From Desulfovibrio sp. (lineage in GTDB: Bacteria; Desulfobacterota; Desulfovibrionia; Desulfovibrionales; Desulfovibrionaceae): a stretch of 64,000 nt of DNA. The stretch is taken from contig JAISLI010000050.1 in the NCBI GenBank assembly GCA_031291035.1, positions 43,846 to 107,845 on the forward strand, written 5' to 3'. Shown here in pieces: positions 31,102-41,695 of this stretch; within the stretch, counting starts at the first letter, position 1; each line of letters opens with the position of its first letter. The notes under the pieces were generated by a model, which did no database searches, had not been told where the DNA came from, and saw only the letters and a program-made list of their open reading frames with translations. The position numbers and the translations under genes were made by a program.

Positions 31102-32397
31102 TCAGATTTTGCGCTTGTCGATAACGCGCACGGCCTTGCCTTCGCTTCTGGCGATGGTGCGCGGCGCCACCAGCGACACCTTGGGCGAGATGCCCAGCAT
31201 GGATCGCATGGCCCCCACCAGATTCTTCTCCCGCTGGGCCACTTGTCTGACCGTATCCGAAAACATTTCCGGCGTCAGTTCCACCTGCACTTCAAAGGTA
31301 TCGGTATGGCTGACCCTGTCCACAACGATGAGATAGTTGGGCGAGTAGCCTTCCTGAAGAAGCACGGTTTCTATCTGCGAAGGGAAGACATTGACGCCGC
31401 GAATGATGAGCATGTCGTCCGTGCGTCCCATGAGCTTGCCCATTTTGATGAGCGTTCTGCCGCAGGCGCAGGGTTTGCGGCTCAACGTGCAGATATCCCG
31501 CGTGCGGTAGCGCAAGACGGGAAAGGCCTCCTTGGAGATGGTTGTAAACACAAGCTCGCCCCTGGTCTCCTCCGGCAGGGTTTCCCCCGTATCGGGATCA
31601 ATGATTTCCGGGATGAAATAGTCCTCATTGATATGCATGCCGGTTTGCGCGGCGCATTCAAAAGAAACGCCCGGTCCGGCGATCTCCGTCAGGCCGTAAA
31701 TGTCGTAGGCCCTGATGCCCAGCTTGGCCTCAATATCCCGCCGCATTTCCTCGCTCCACGCTTCCGCGCCGAAAATGCCCGCCTTCAGGCGGATTTTGTC
31801 CCGCAGGCCCTTGGCAATGACGGATTCCGCCAGGTAGGCCGCGTAAGATGGCGTACAGCACAGGATTGTGGACCCCAGATCGCACATGAACTGTATCTGT
31901 CGCTCCGTATTGCCTGAAGACATGGGCAGCGTCATGGATCCCAGCATGTGGGAGCCGCCGTTCAGGCCCGGCCCGCCGGTGAAAAGACCGTAGCCGTAGC
32001 AGACATGAACCACGTCGTCTTTTGTGCCGCTCGCCGCCACAATGGCGCGGGCGCAACATTCATCCCATTTGTCGATGTCGTTCTGTGTGTAAAAGGCCAC
32101 CACACGTTTGCCCGTCGTGCCGCTTGTGGACTGTATGCGCACCACCTCGCTTCTCGGCACGGCGAGCAGCTTGTAGGGATAGGCCTCCCGCAGGTCGTCC
32201 TTGGTCAGGAAGGGCAGTTTCGGCAGATCGTCCACTGTGCGCACATCCGCCGGCGTGACGCCTTTTTTGTCCATCATTTCACGATAATAGGGCACAGATT
32301 CATAAACGCGTCTGACGGTTTGCGTCAGCCGTTCAGACTGCAGGGCGCGCATTTTTTCATACGACGCGCATTCAATGTCCGGTGTGAAGTAGTTCAT
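31102..32397 (-). CDS. Phenylacetate-CoA ligase family protein (PaaK-like), copy 1
   Basis: VRIQSTSGTTGKRVVAFYTQND, YDIYGLTEIAGPGV, RTDDMLIIRGVNVFPSQIE. Confidence 0.93.
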   Translation of the reverse strand: MNYFTPDIECASYEKMRALQSERLTQTVRRVYESVPYYREMMDKKGVTPADVRTVDDLPKLPFLTKDDLREAYPYKLLAVPRSEVVRIQSTSGTTGKRVVAFYTQNDIDKWDECCARAIVAASGTKDDVVHVCYGYGLFTGGPGLNGGSHMLGSMTLPMSSGNTERQIQFMCDLGSTILCCTPSYAAYLAESVIAKGLRDKIRLKAGIFGAEAWSEEMRRDIEAKLGIRAYDIYGLTEIAGPGVSFECAAQTGMHINEDYFIPEIIDPDTGETLPEETRGELVFTTISKEAFPVLRYRTRDICTLSRKPCACGRTLIKMGKLMGRTDDMLIIRGVNVFPSQIETVLLQEGYSPNYLIVVDRVSHTDTFEVQVELTPEMFSDTVRQVAQREKNLVGAMRSMLGISPKVSLVAPRTIARSEGKAVRVIDKRKI

Positions 32398-32569
32398 TGG
32401 CGGCTCCCGGGATGGTTGCGGGCGTGCCCTCTCGCCGCGCCCGGTCCCATAACTAGCCCGGCGGCCCGGAATATGTCAATCGCATTGGCGATTTTTTTCT
32501 TGTGCCTGCCCGGACTTTCTGATAGTTTCCATTCCCCGTTCGGGGAATTTTGTATCCGGAGGCTGGAAT

Positions 32570-34273
32570 ATGGCACAAACGGAAACCGCGCACGAGGACA
32601 TCAACTTCGAAAGCGCCCTGGAAAACTATCTCAACCCCGACTTCGGCGATCTGGAGGAAGGCTCCATCGTCAAGGGGGAGATTGTCCGCATTGACGACGA
32701 CGCCGTGCTTGTCGACGTGAACTTCAAGTCCGAAGGGCAGATCCCGACGGTGGAGTTCCGTGACGCCGCGGGCGACATCACCATCAGTGTGGGCGACAAG
32801 GTGGATGTATACGTTCAGAAGAAAAACGAGCAGGACGGTACAATCATCCTTTCCTTTGAAAAGGCCAAGCGCATGCAGGTCTTTGACCAGCTTGAGGATG
32901 TGCTGGAAAACAACAGCGTCATCAAGGGGCTTATCATGCGCCGCATCAAAGGCGGCTATACAGTGGACATCAGCGGCGTGGAAGCCTTTTTGCCCGGTTC
33001 TCATGTGGATTTGCGCCCCGTGCCGGACATGGACGCACTCGTCAACCAGGAATTTGAATTCCGCGTGCTCAAGATTAACCGCCGCCGGAGCAACGTCATT
33101 GTTTCCCGCCGTGTTCTGCTTGAAGAGGAGAGGGATTCAAAGCGGCAGGATTTGCTCCGCACCCTGGAGGAAGGGCAGACCGTCGTAGGCAGGGCCAAAA
33201 ATATTACGGAATACGGCGTCTTTGTAGATTTGGGCGGCCTGGACGGACTTTTGCACATCACCGACATAAGCTGGAAGCGCATACGCCATCCGAAGGAGGT
33301 CATCTCCGTAGGACAGGAACTTTCCCTGAAGATTCTTTCCTTCGACAGGGACAACAACAAGGTTTCCTTGGGGCTGAAACAGCTTGTGCCGGATCCTTGG
33401 CAGGACATTTCCGGCCGCTTTGCCGAGGGAATCCGTTGCTCGGGCAAGGTCTCCAATCTTGTGGATTACGGCGTTTTTGTGGAGCTGGAGCCGGGCGTCG
33501 AGGGTCTGGTGCATATTTCCGAAATGTCCTGGACACGCAAACTTCGCCATCCTTCCCAAATGGTTCACCCCGGCGATGAGGTTGATGTGGTTGTTCTGGG
33601 CGTGGATGCCGACAAGAAACGCATCAGTCTGGGCATGAAGCAGGTGCGTCCCAACCCTTGGGAAATGGTGGCGGAAAAATATCCCGAAGGCACCGTTCTT
33701 GAGGGAATTATCAAAAACATCACCGAATTCGGCATGTTTGTGGGCATTGAAGACGGCATTGACGGCCTTATCCACGTCTCGGACATTTCCTGGACCAAAA
33801 AAATCCGTCATCCCAATGAGGTGTATAAGGTAGGCGACACGGTGCAGGCGAAGGTGCTTACCGTTGACCAGGAGAACGAAAAATTCACTCTGGGCGTCAA
33901 ACAGCTTGTGCCGGATCCGTGGAGCCATGTTCCTGCCACGTATCCCGCGGGTTGTTCCGTCAAGGGCACGGTCACCAATGTGACGGATTTCGGCCTTTTT
34001 GTGGAGGTTGAGGAAGGCATTGAAGGCCTGGTGCATGTTTCGGAGCTTTGCGGAAAAAAGGGCAAGCCTTCGCTGGAAGTCTACAAGGAGGGCCAGGAAA
34101 TTCAGGCGAAGGTCATCTATGTCAGCGCCGAGGAACGGCGGCTGGGGCTCTCCATCAAGCAGATCAAGGATGAGGAGGAACGCCGCAAACCGGCCTATAT
34201 TCCCGTCCAGGAAGCCGGGCAGAATCTCGGCGACCTGCTCAAGCAGAAGCTGGAAGAAAACGAAAGCGTCTGA
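32570..34273 (+). CDS. rpsA: 30S ribosomal protein S1
   Basis: Six S1 RNA-binding repeats ([22 protein letters not shown] and paralogous repeats). Confidence 0.97.
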   Translation: MAQTETAHEDINFESALENYLNPDFGDLEEGSIVKGEIVRIDDDAVLVDVNFKSEGQIPTVEFRDAAGDITISVGDKVDVYVQKKNEQDGTIILSFEKAKRMQVFDQLEDVLENNSVIKGLIMRRIKGGYTVDISGVEAFLPGSHVDLRPVPDMDALVNQEFEFRVLKINRRRSNVIVSRRVLLEEERDSKRQDLLRTLEEGQTVVGRAKNITEYGVFVDLGGLDGLLHITDISWKRIRHPKEVISVGQELSLKILSFDRDNNKVSLGLKQLVPDPWQDISGRFAEGIRCSGKVSNLVDYGVFVELEPGVEGLVHISEMSWTRKLRHPSQMVHPGDEVDVVVLGVDADKKRISLGMKQVRPNPWEMVAEKYPEGTVLEGIIKNITEFGMFVGIEDGIDGLIHVSDISWTKKIRHPNEVYKVGDTVQAKVLTVDQENEKFTLGVKQLVPDPWSHVPATYPAGCSVKGTVTNVTDFGLFVEVEEGIEGLVHVSELCGKKGKPSLEVYKEGQEIQAKVIYVSAEERRLGLSIKQIKDEEERRKPAYIPVQEAGQNLGDLLKQKLEENESV

Positions 34274-34294
34274 CCACGGTTCGCGGATATTTTG

Positions 34295-34320
34295 AAAGGC
34301 GGCCGTCGGCCGCCTTTTTA
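34295..34320 (+). terminator. Rho-independent terminator of rpsA
   Basis: GGCGGCC-GTC-GGCCGCC followed by TTTTT (34298-34319). Confidence 0.9.
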
Positions 34321-34323
34321 TCT

Positions 34324-34450
34324 GGAGCGGTTCACGAATGAAACGAGTGAACCGCTCCGCAAGGATTTGCTGGCAAATCCTTGCCGCGAAACAGGAGCAG
34401 GCGGGCTTTGCCCGCCGTGAGCGAACTGTTTCAAGCGTTAGTTGCTCTAA
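34324..34450. repeat. Tandem three-hairpin intergenic repeat (reference copy)
   Basis: Perfect inverted repeats: GGAGCGGTTCAC/GTGAACCGCTCC (34324-34358), GCAAGGATTTGC-TG-GCAAATCCTTGC (34359-34384), GGCGGGC-TTT-GCCCGCC (34400-34416). Tail GAACTGTTTCAAGCGTTAGTTGCTCTA. Confidence 0.9.
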
Positions 34451-34463
34451 CGGGGGACAGGGC

Positions 34464-35747
34464 ATGAAACCCTTCCGCTTCATACCGCGGCTTGACGACG
34501 AACAGCTGCGCGCCGCGCAGCTTGAAGGTCTGCGCTATACCCTGACGCAGGCGGCCAAAAGTCCCCAGTATCGCGCCAGACTGGACGCCTGCGGCGCGCG
34601 GGCGGAAGAGGTTTCAAGTCTTGACGATCTGCGCCGTCTGCCCACTGTGGACGCGGAAGACCTGCGCGAGGGCTATCCCTTCCCCCTGCTCTGCGTGCCC
34701 GAGAAAGAGGTGATACGCATACACGCATCCAGCGGCACCACGGGCAGGCGCAAAATTCTGGCCTATACGCGGCGCGACGTGGAAATGTTTTCCACCCAGA
34801 TGGCCCGCTGCTTTGAACTGGCCGGGCTTACGGAAGAAGACCGCATGCAGGTGGCTGTGGGCTACGGCCTGTGGACGGCCGGCGCGGGTTTTCAGGGGGG
34901 CAGCGAAATGTTGGGCATGCTGACCATACCCGTGGGCCCCGGCAATCTGGAAATGCACCTTCAGCTTTTGCGGGACGCGGGGGCCACCTGTTTCGGCGCC
35001 ACCGCCTCAATGGCCCTGTTGCTGGCCGAAGAAGTGGAGCGCTCCGGCCTGCGCGGTGAACTGCGCCTCAAAAAAGTGATATGCGGGGCAGAGGCGCGCA
35101 GCGAAAAAATGCGTCTGGCTATTGAAGACAAACTGGGCCTTGAGGCCAGCTTTGACATAGGCGGCATGACGGAAATGTACGGCCCCGGCACGGCCATAGA
35201 CTGCGCGGCCCATACCGGCCTGCACTACTGGGCCGACCTTTTCATCATTGAAGTGCTTGATCCCGAGACTCTTGAGCCTGTGGCCGAGGGTAAAGTGGGG
35301 GAGATGGTTGTCACAAGTCTGCGCAAGGAGGCCGTGCCCCTGTTGCGCTACCGTACCCACGATCTGACGCGCCTTTTGCCCGGGCGCTGCTCCTGCGGCC
35401 TCAACATGCCCCGCCATGACAAAATCCTCGGCCGCTCGGACGACATGATCATCTACCGCGGCGTGAATATCTATCCTGGTCAGATTATGGAAGTCATAGG
35501 AGATTTCCCGGAGCTGGGCGGGGAGTACCGGATGGAACTCACGCGGGACGGGCACTCGCTGGAGCATCTGTTGCTCACGGTTGAACGGGCGCGGGAGGGC
35601 GGTGGCACGGAGGACGAGGCGCTCGTCAGGGCGCTGGAACGGCGGCTGCACAAAACCCTGCTGGCCCGTGTGGACGTGCGTCTGACGGAGTATGCGTCGT
35701 TGCCGCGCACTTTCGGCAAATCCAAACGCGTTGTGGACAAAAGGTAA
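34464..35747 (+). CDS. Phenylacetate-CoA ligase family protein (PaaK-like), copy 2
   Basis: [56 protein letters not shown]. Start at MKPFRF; upstream extension is in the repeat. Confidence 0.93.
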   Translation: MKPFRFIPRLDDEQLRAAQLEGLRYTLTQAAKSPQYRARLDACGARAEEVSSLDDLRRLPTVDAEDLREGYPFPLLCVPEKEVIRIHASSGTTGRRKILAYTRRDVEMFSTQMARCFELAGLTEEDRMQVAVGYGLWTAGAGFQGGSEMLGMLTIPVGPGNLEMHLQLLRDAGATCFGATASMALLLAEEVERSGLRGELRLKKVICGAEARSEKMRLAIEDKLGLEASFDIGGMTEMYGPGTAIDCAAHTGLHYWADLFIIEVLDPETLEPVAEGKVGEMVVTSLRKEAVPLLRYRTHDLTRLLPGRCSCGLNMPRHDKILGRSDDMIIYRGVNIYPGQIMEVIGDFPELGGEYRMELTRDGHSLEHLLLTVERAREGGGTEDEALVRALERRLHKTLLARVDVRLTEYASLPRTFGKSKRVVDKR

Positions 35748-35787
35748 CCGTGTCCTGGCCGGGCAGCGTACGCGGCTCACCGCCTGG

Positions 35788-38736
35788 TCATGAGGCGCAA
35801 AGCCCCGCGTAGGGACACCAGGAGCAGTGCCTGTCCGGCCGCGCGGCAAAAACTGTCGCCCGGGCGAGGTGCGTGAGCGCCAGGGTGAGAGCAAGGCGGC
35901 ACCGCCCGGACGCGGCGGCAAGGTTTGCGTCGTCCAGGCCGTCGAACAGGGGTTCTTCCCTGCCGTCCCCGCTCAGGGGCACTATGCAGGCCCCGCCCGC
36001 GACAAGACCCGTCGCCTCAAGCATGGTCAGATAACAGGGCAGTTGCAGGCTGGGCAAACGCGAGCGCATCTCGTCCAGCAGGGCGTCCAGGCCGTCGCCG
36101 GCCTCCGCGCCCGCGTTTTCCCCCGCGCATACCGCCGACACGCGTTCGAAAAATCCGCTGTCGGTCCACAGGCTGCCGTCCGGCCGTCCGGGATTCCCGG
36201 TTTTGTAATCCAGCACCCAGAGCGTGCGGTCCCGTCCATCCGTTTCAGCCCGTCTGTCAAGGCGGTCTGTCACGCCAGCGAACCGGTATTCGCGTCCATT
36301 CAGGGACAGGGAAACATCAAGCCTTTTCTCCAGAGCCACAACGCGAGTCATGTCGGGCTGGTTGCGCAAATACTGCCCCAGACGGAAGGGCACGGCGGCT
36401 TCCAGCAACATCCAGGAGTCGGCGGGCAGGCGGCGTTCAAGCTCCATCTCTTTTGCGGCGTTATGGAAACAGGCTACCGCCTCGTCCAGGGAAATATCCC
36501 CCCTGTACAGCGGTTTGTCGAGCCGGGGCAGGTAAAGCGTGTGCAATGCCCTGTGCAGGCAGTCGCCCACGGCCGGCGGGTCATCACCCTCATTGGGGCT
36601 TTTTTGTGGTTTGAGCCTGTACAGATGCTCCCAGGCGAAACGCAATGGACATTTGAGGTATGCGTCCAGCCGTGTGGCGGAAAGCGGGGCGCGCAAAAAC
36701 GATTCAAGTGCCTCGGCGAGACGCGGAACGAGGGGCAGTTTTTTCGGTTCCCTGCGGGGCATGTCGATACCGGGCAGGGTGGCCGCGGCCGTCTGGAGCG
36801 GCGGTTCCCCGGCGGGTATCAGGCGGCCTAGGCGTTGCTCCTCCTCCCAGAGCAGTTGTTCCACAAAGCGGCTGCGGTATTTTTTGCCGTCGAAAAGTTC
36901 TGATCCGCCGGTCCCTTCCTGCCAGTAAAAATGAATTTCCTTTGCCCCGGCGCACAGGCGGTAAAGGGTATGGGCAACGGCGCGGCCGCGCTCGCTCGCG
37001 TCCGGCAGGTCCAGCGCGGCCCGCAGGCTGTCAGGCAGCAGCGGGTCAGCGGCGGGATGGCCGGGCAGTTTGTCTTCAGTGGCGTCCAGAATAAAAACAT
37101 GGTCAAAATGCAGCAGACGGGTTTCCAGCATGCCGATGACCTGGAGGCCGGTGATGGGTTCGGCCTCAAAGGGGACGCGCTCCGCATGCAGAATATGGAG
37201 GGCGATGTTGCGCAGAGTGGCCTGCTGAAAGGGTGTCGTCCGCAAATGCGTGTCGTTGAGCTGCGGCGCGACGCTTGCGGCGAGACGGTACAGCGCCTCG
37301 GCCTCCAGCGGAAAATGCCGCCACATCTCTCCGCCGCGCCTGAGTAAAAGGCCGCACAGTCCGTGCAGCCATGCGGCGATGTGGGCTGTGGTTTCGGCCT
37401 TTTCCAGGGGGCGCAGCAGAGCGTCCATGGTTTCCCCGAGCAGGAGGTAAACGTGCGCGGGCAGGTTTGCGCGGCATTGTTCCAGCAGGGCGTGTACATC
37501 CACAAAACGGTCGCCTTCCAGAATCAGGCTTTCCAGATGGCGCAGTCCTTCGCGCAAAAAAATCCGTTCCCCGTTTTCGTTTTGCAGGGAGAGCATGTTC
37601 AGGCAGGGATGGCGCAGTATCTGCCGTATGTCGCGCCAGTAGCAACGCCCTCCGTCACTTCGCGCGCGCAGTTGGAAGAGGTTTTCCACCAGACGGCACA
37701 AGGAGGATTGTCTGAGCGGGTAGCCCATGGACACGTTGACATCCTTGACGGGCAAATGGTGCAGCACTGGCATGAGCAGGGCGTTGTCCGGCAGCACGAC
37801 GGCAGTGGAAGCGGCATAGCGGGGATCGCGCAGTTTTTCGCGCAGCGCTTCAAGCTGGGAATGGCAGTCATACCCGGCAAAAAAGGAGAAACGCGGACTG
37901 TCCTCCTCTTGCGATGCGGCGGGCGCTGCGGCCTGTGCGCCGGCTTTCCAGCGGGCAAGCCATTCCCTGTGCCCGGCGCAGGACCAGTGAATTTTCGCGC
38001 CGTCAACCAGACCCATGTCGCTGTGCAGACAGATATACGCTCCTTCCCGCCACAGACGGCGGAGCAGGGCGTCTTCCGTGCCGGTCAGCATGTAAAAGCC
38101 AGCCGCCAGCACCGGTCTGTCCGGCGCCGGCGCAAGACGGCGGGGGACAGGGCCTTTGCCCCGCGAGGCCAGCGCGGCCGAGGCGCAGATGAGGCCGGGG
38201 GTCGTCCAGCCGCGCCCGGAGAGCTCGGCCCGCCAGATCCCGGCAATGCGCCCCAGAGCGCCCAGAAGGGCCGCCGCAACGGGACCGGCCTCCACCTCCG
38301 CGTGCATGATGTCTCTGGCCGCCACATCCTGGCGTAGCAGTTCTTCCAGCAGGCCGGCGAGGCGCATGCCCCAAGGAAGAAAAAGCGCCATGTCCATGTC
38401 CGCCAGGCGGGCGGCGATAATTTTGTCGTCCCGGCCCAGCTTTTTAAGGCATTCGTGCAGAAGTCCTGTCTGATCCAGCGGACCGGCCAGGCGGGGGCGC
38501 GTTTTTTCTCCCTCGGCGCTCCAGATTTCCATGGCCTCGGCAATGGTGATCACTTCGGGGAAAGATGCTGCCTTTTCGAGATCATAGAGATGCCGTAAAT
38601 AGCGTTTCGGGCGGTTGTTGGGCACGATAAGCAGGGCCCGGGCCGGGCGGTTTCCGGTCAGGCGCGCGACCAGATTTTTGAGGGCGGTCAAAAAAGGCTG
38701 CCGCCGCGGAAAAACGAGAAAGGGTTCCCGGCTCAT
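35788..38736 (-). CDS. AddB-like helicase-nuclease subunit with PD-(D/E)XK nuclease domain
   Basis: LLIVPNNRPKRYLRHLY, LDYKTGNPG nuclease motif, C-terminal HCSWCPYAGLC and KCPLRFAWEHLY cysteines typical of an Fe-S stapled PD-(D/E)XK domain. Confidence 0.85.
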   Translation of the reverse strand: MSREPFLVFPRRQPFLTALKNLVARLTGNRPARALLIVPNNRPKRYLRHLYDLEKAASFPEVITIAEAMEIWSAEGEKTRPRLAGPLDQTGLLHECLKKLGRDDKIIAARLADMDMALFLPWGMRLAGLLEELLRQDVAARDIMHAEVEAGPVAAALLGALGRIAGIWRAELSGRGWTTPGLICASAALASRGKGPVPRRLAPAPDRPVLAAGFYMLTGTEDALLRRLWREGAYICLHSDMGLVDGAKIHWSCAGHREWLARWKAGAQAAAPAASQEEDSPRFSFFAGYDCHSQLEALREKLRDPRYAASTAVVLPDNALLMPVLHHLPVKDVNVSMGYPLRQSSLCRLVENLFQLRARSDGGRCYWRDIRQILRHPCLNMLSLQNENGERIFLREGLRHLESLILEGDRFVDVHALLEQCRANLPAHVYLLLGETMDALLRPLEKAETTAHIAAWLHGLCGLLLRRGGEMWRHFPLEAEALYRLAASVAPQLNDTHLRTTPFQQATLRNIALHILHAERVPFEAEPITGLQVIGMLETRLLHFDHVFILDATEDKLPGHPAADPLLPDSLRAALDLPDASERGRAVAHTLYRLCAGAKEIHFYWQEGTGGSELFDGKKYRSRFVEQLLWEEEQRLGRLIPAGEPPLQTAAATLPGIDMPRREPKKLPLVPRLAEALESFLRAPLSATRLDAYLKCPLRFAWEHLYRLKPQKSPNEGDDPPAVGDCLHRALHTLYLPRLDKPLYRGDISLDEAVACFHNAAKEMELERRLPADSWMLLEAAVPFRLGQYLRNQPDMTRVVALEKRLDVSLSLNGREYRFAGVTDRLDRRAETDGRDRTLWVLDYKTGNPGRPDGSLWTDSGFFERVSAVCAGENAGAEAGDGLDALLDEMRSRLPSLQLPCYLTMLEATGLVAGGACIVPLSGDGREEPLFDGLDDANLAAASGRCRLALTLALTHLARATVFAARPDRHCSWCPYAGLCAS

Positions 38737-41510
38737 CCCGCATCCGGTCCCGCGGAAAATCGTGAAAGCGTCGCTTCAGGGGGTAGCCTGTCAAGCGGCG
38801 TGCGAAAAATTTTCAGGCGCGGCAGCCAGTCCAGGGGGCGCCAGTCATCGGGAAAGGCCCGCGGGGCCGGATGTGGAGAGGGCGGGGCACAAGCTTCGGG
38901 TTGCCGGCTTTCCGGATATTCCGGCGGCTCGCCGCAAGTGTAGGGCAGTTCAAGGCCGGTCGCCTCCCACAGAATGTCCATGCCCTTGCAGAGTGAGGGC
39001 ATGTTTTTCCGCGGGCCGACGCCGGTGCGGAAGATATGGAGTTCTTCCCTGGCGCGGGTAAGGGCGACATAGAGCAAATGCAGGTTTTCCCGCGCCTGCC
39101 GCGCGCAGCGCGCGTAATAGATCTGCCCCAGGTTTTTGTGCGCCGGGGCGGCCAAGTGTAGTCCCGCCGTCTCCAGCAGCACCGGAGCAGAGTCGTTGCG
39201 GACGGTAAAGCCCGTCCAGGGCAGAATGACAACCGGCGCTTCCAGCCCCTTGGACTTGTGTATGGTCATCACGCGCACGGCGTCCATGTTTTCCGGCATG
39301 GGGACTTTTTCCTCCCCGCCCGTCTCCTGCCAGAAGGCGAGAAAAGAAGCCGTGTCGCCGAGTCCTTTTTCTTCCGCGCTGTAGAGCACTTCCATAAAAC
39401 GGCGCAAAAATGTCCGCGCCCCGGGAAAGCGCGCCTCCACATCCAGCCGGGCAAACCACTCCTGCACAATGTCGTACGGGGTCATCAGGCCGGATTGGGC
39501 AGAGAAAGGCGCGAAAAGAGTTTCCCATACCGGATGGACCCCAGTCCGGAAATGTTTGTGAAGGGGGAATCCGGCGGACAGAAGATTGTGCGCCTCATTC
39601 CAGGAGAGATTGCCCGCTTTCGGGTGCTCCCGCACTATTGATCCGGTAAGCACTGTCCAGAACGCTATATCGTCGTTCGGGTTGTCCAGGAAGGACAGCA
39701 GGGCCACAGTCTGAACGATGAGCGGGTGGGCAGCGAGCAGCAGGCTGTTTTCCGTAACGACGGGCAGCCCATCCAGGGTCAGTCGTTCCGCCACGGCCGC
39801 GGCCTGATTGTTGCTGCGGGTGAGTACCAGCACATCGGCCAGTTTTCTGCGCCGGGAGATGTCCTGCCGCAAAAGGCCGCAAAGGCGCGTGAGCACAAGC
39901 TCCGTCAACTCGCGGGTGCTGTCTGCCTCAAGCGCCTCCGCCCGCACAAATCCGCCGCGCCTGCCTTCGGGCGTTCGCTGACCGCAGCCGTCAAATGCCT
40001 GTTGCACTTTGCGCGCCGAGCCGCGCAGAATGTCGGGCGGCGTGTCCTGCGGAAGCAGGGCTTTCATGACTTCCAGAGCTGTTTCCGGCTGCTGGAGGGG
40101 TGAAAAGAAGGAGTTGTTGTGGGCCGTGATTACAGGGCCGCTGCGCCAGTTGAAGGGCAGGACGTCCCGCGTCATGCCGGGGGCAAGGCGGTTCAGGGCA
40201 TCGTCTTCAAACACGGCGTCGAAGAGTTCCGGCTCTCCGCCGCGCCAGCCGTAGATGGATTGTTTCACATCGCCCACGCAGGTCAACGTGCCGCCGCGCG
40301 AAAGGGCGTCCTCCACCAGCGGTTTCAGCGTCTGCCACTGCTCCCGGCTGGTGTCCTGAAATTCATCCAGCAAAAAATGGCGCAGGCGGCTGCCGAGGCG
40401 GCAGAGGGCATCCGGCACGCCGTTTTCCCGGTGCAGCGCCGTTTGGGCAAAGGCGGGCACGAGCAGGGCGGGCAAATTGCCCTCGTTCTCAAGGTTGCGC
40501 ATAAAGGCCCGCGCAAGGGTTCGCGCCAGTTCGACAAAGGGGAAAAGTTTCAGGGCCTCCTCAAGCGCGGGGCCGTGCAGCATCCAGTTGTCCCGGGCTT
40601 TGACCAGATTTGCGAAAGCCGCTCCGGCCATCGCCGGCAGGACGGTATTTTTGAGAAAAAGTTCCTCCGCGTCATCTTTCCGGGGGCATCTGGAAGCGCC
40701 GTCCGCTTCGCCGTTCGCCGCTTTCCGCATGGCGGCAAGCGCCGCCGTGCGCCACGGCAGGCGGTGTTCCGCGGCCACGGCAAGCATGCCCCGGGCCGCT
40801 GTCGCGACATCTTCGAGAAGGGAGTCGCGGAGCTTCACGATTTCATCCCTGGGGCTCAGATCGTCATAGTCCCCGCGCAGGGCGGCGTCAAAGAGGGCGC
40901 GCAGACGCCGGAGCAGCCTCTCTCCGGCCAGAAAGCCGCCGCTTGTGCTCTGCGCGGCAAGCGCTCCGCAGGCCGCGCCCAGAAGCGCGCGCATGGGCGC
41001 ATCCTTCTGTGCGGCCCGTTCAATCAATGTGTCCAGATAGGGGAGGAGAGCGTCCTCCGAGGAAAAAACCGGGGCGAAATCCGGCGGCAAGGCCAGATCC
41101 AGAGCGGCGGCGCGCACGATGAGGTGCACCAGACTGTCAATGGTGCGTATGTTGAGCGCGCTCAAATCCCGCACGATTTTGTTCACCCAGACATGCGCCG
41201 TTTCCGCCGGCATGTCGCGGGCAATATCCCCGGACCGTCCGAGAGCGGCGAGTTTCAGCCGCCGTATGACCCTGCCGCGCATTTCCAGAGCCGCTGCGTT
41301 GGTAAAGGTGACGGCCAGAATGTCGCCCAGACCGGGGCTTGATTCGTCAAGGGAGAGGCAGGCCGCCCGGGAACCGCCGCCGGGGTCGCTTTTTGCCAGG
41401 AGGCGCAGAAAGCGCGCGGTCAGTTCAAAGGTTTTGCCGGAACCGGCGGAAGCCTTGATTTGAGTGAGGCGCGTCACGGTTCTTTTGAGTAGCACCGATG
41501 CCGGCCTCAT
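38733..41510 (-). CDS. UvrD/Rep-type helicase, AddA-like
   Basis: QIKASAGSGKTFELTARFL (Walker A), LLDEFQDTSREQW, CVGDVKQSIYGWRGGEPELF, VMTIHKSKGLEAPVVILP, ALTRAREELHIF; 4-bp overlap with AddB-like gene. Confidence 0.9.
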   Translation of the reverse strand: MRPASVLLKRTVTRLTQIKASAGSGKTFELTARFLRLLAKSDPGGGSRAACLSLDESSPGLGDILAVTFTNAAALEMRGRVIRRLKLAALGRSGDIARDMPAETAHVWVNKIVRDLSALNIRTIDSLVHLIVRAAALDLALPPDFAPVFSSEDALLPYLDTLIERAAQKDAPMRALLGAACGALAAQSTSGGFLAGERLLRRLRALFDAALRGDYDDLSPRDEIVKLRDSLLEDVATAARGMLAVAAEHRLPWRTAALAAMRKAANGEADGASRCPRKDDAEELFLKNTVLPAMAGAAFANLVKARDNWMLHGPALEEALKLFPFVELARTLARAFMRNLENEGNLPALLVPAFAQTALHRENGVPDALCRLGSRLRHFLLDEFQDTSREQWQTLKPLVEDALSRGGTLTCVGDVKQSIYGWRGGEPELFDAVFEDDALNRLAPGMTRDVLPFNWRSGPVITAHNNSFFSPLQQPETALEVMKALLPQDTPPDILRGSARKVQQAFDGCGQRTPEGRRGGFVRAEALEADSTRELTELVLTRLCGLLRQDISRRRKLADVLVLTRSNNQAAAVAERLTLDGLPVVTENSLLLAAHPLIVQTVALLSFLDNPNDDIAFWTVLTGSIVREHPKAGNLSWNEAHNLLSAGFPLHKHFRTGVHPVWETLFAPFSAQSGLMTPYDIVQEWFARLDVEARFPGARTFLRRFMEVLYSAEEKGLGDTASFLAFWQETGGEEKVPMPENMDAVRVMTIHKSKGLEAPVVILPWTGFTVRNDSAPVLLETAGLHLAAPAHKNLGQIYYARCARQARENLHLLYVALTRAREELHIFRTGVGPRKNMPSLCKGMDILWEATGLELPYTCGEPPEYPESRQPEACAPPSPHPAPRAFPDDWRPLDWLPRLKIFRTPLDRLPPEATLSRFSAGPDAG

Positions 41511-41695
41511 GTCAAACCGCATGCGTCCCGCGCTCCGCGGATGTTCCGGCAACGTCCGCTTTTCGGAAAGCTGGCGACGCGCCTTGAAAGCCGCGGCGCG
41601 CAGCAAAAAGCCTTTTCATATTTTTGTAACATGTAATAGTATGGCTGTGCGCTGTTCCGCAACAGCAGCGGGGTATCAGGTCAGGGGAATGTCAG

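Noticed and set aside
34338-34463. N-terminal extension of paaK copy 2 ([18 protein letters not shown]...)
   Set aside because: It is a translation of the hairpin repeat, also seen out of context at 42.3 kb; MKPFRF at 34464 is the likely start.
33137-34483. 448-aa minus-strand ORF antisense to rpsA
   Set aside because: Mirror translation of S1 repeats; no independent support.
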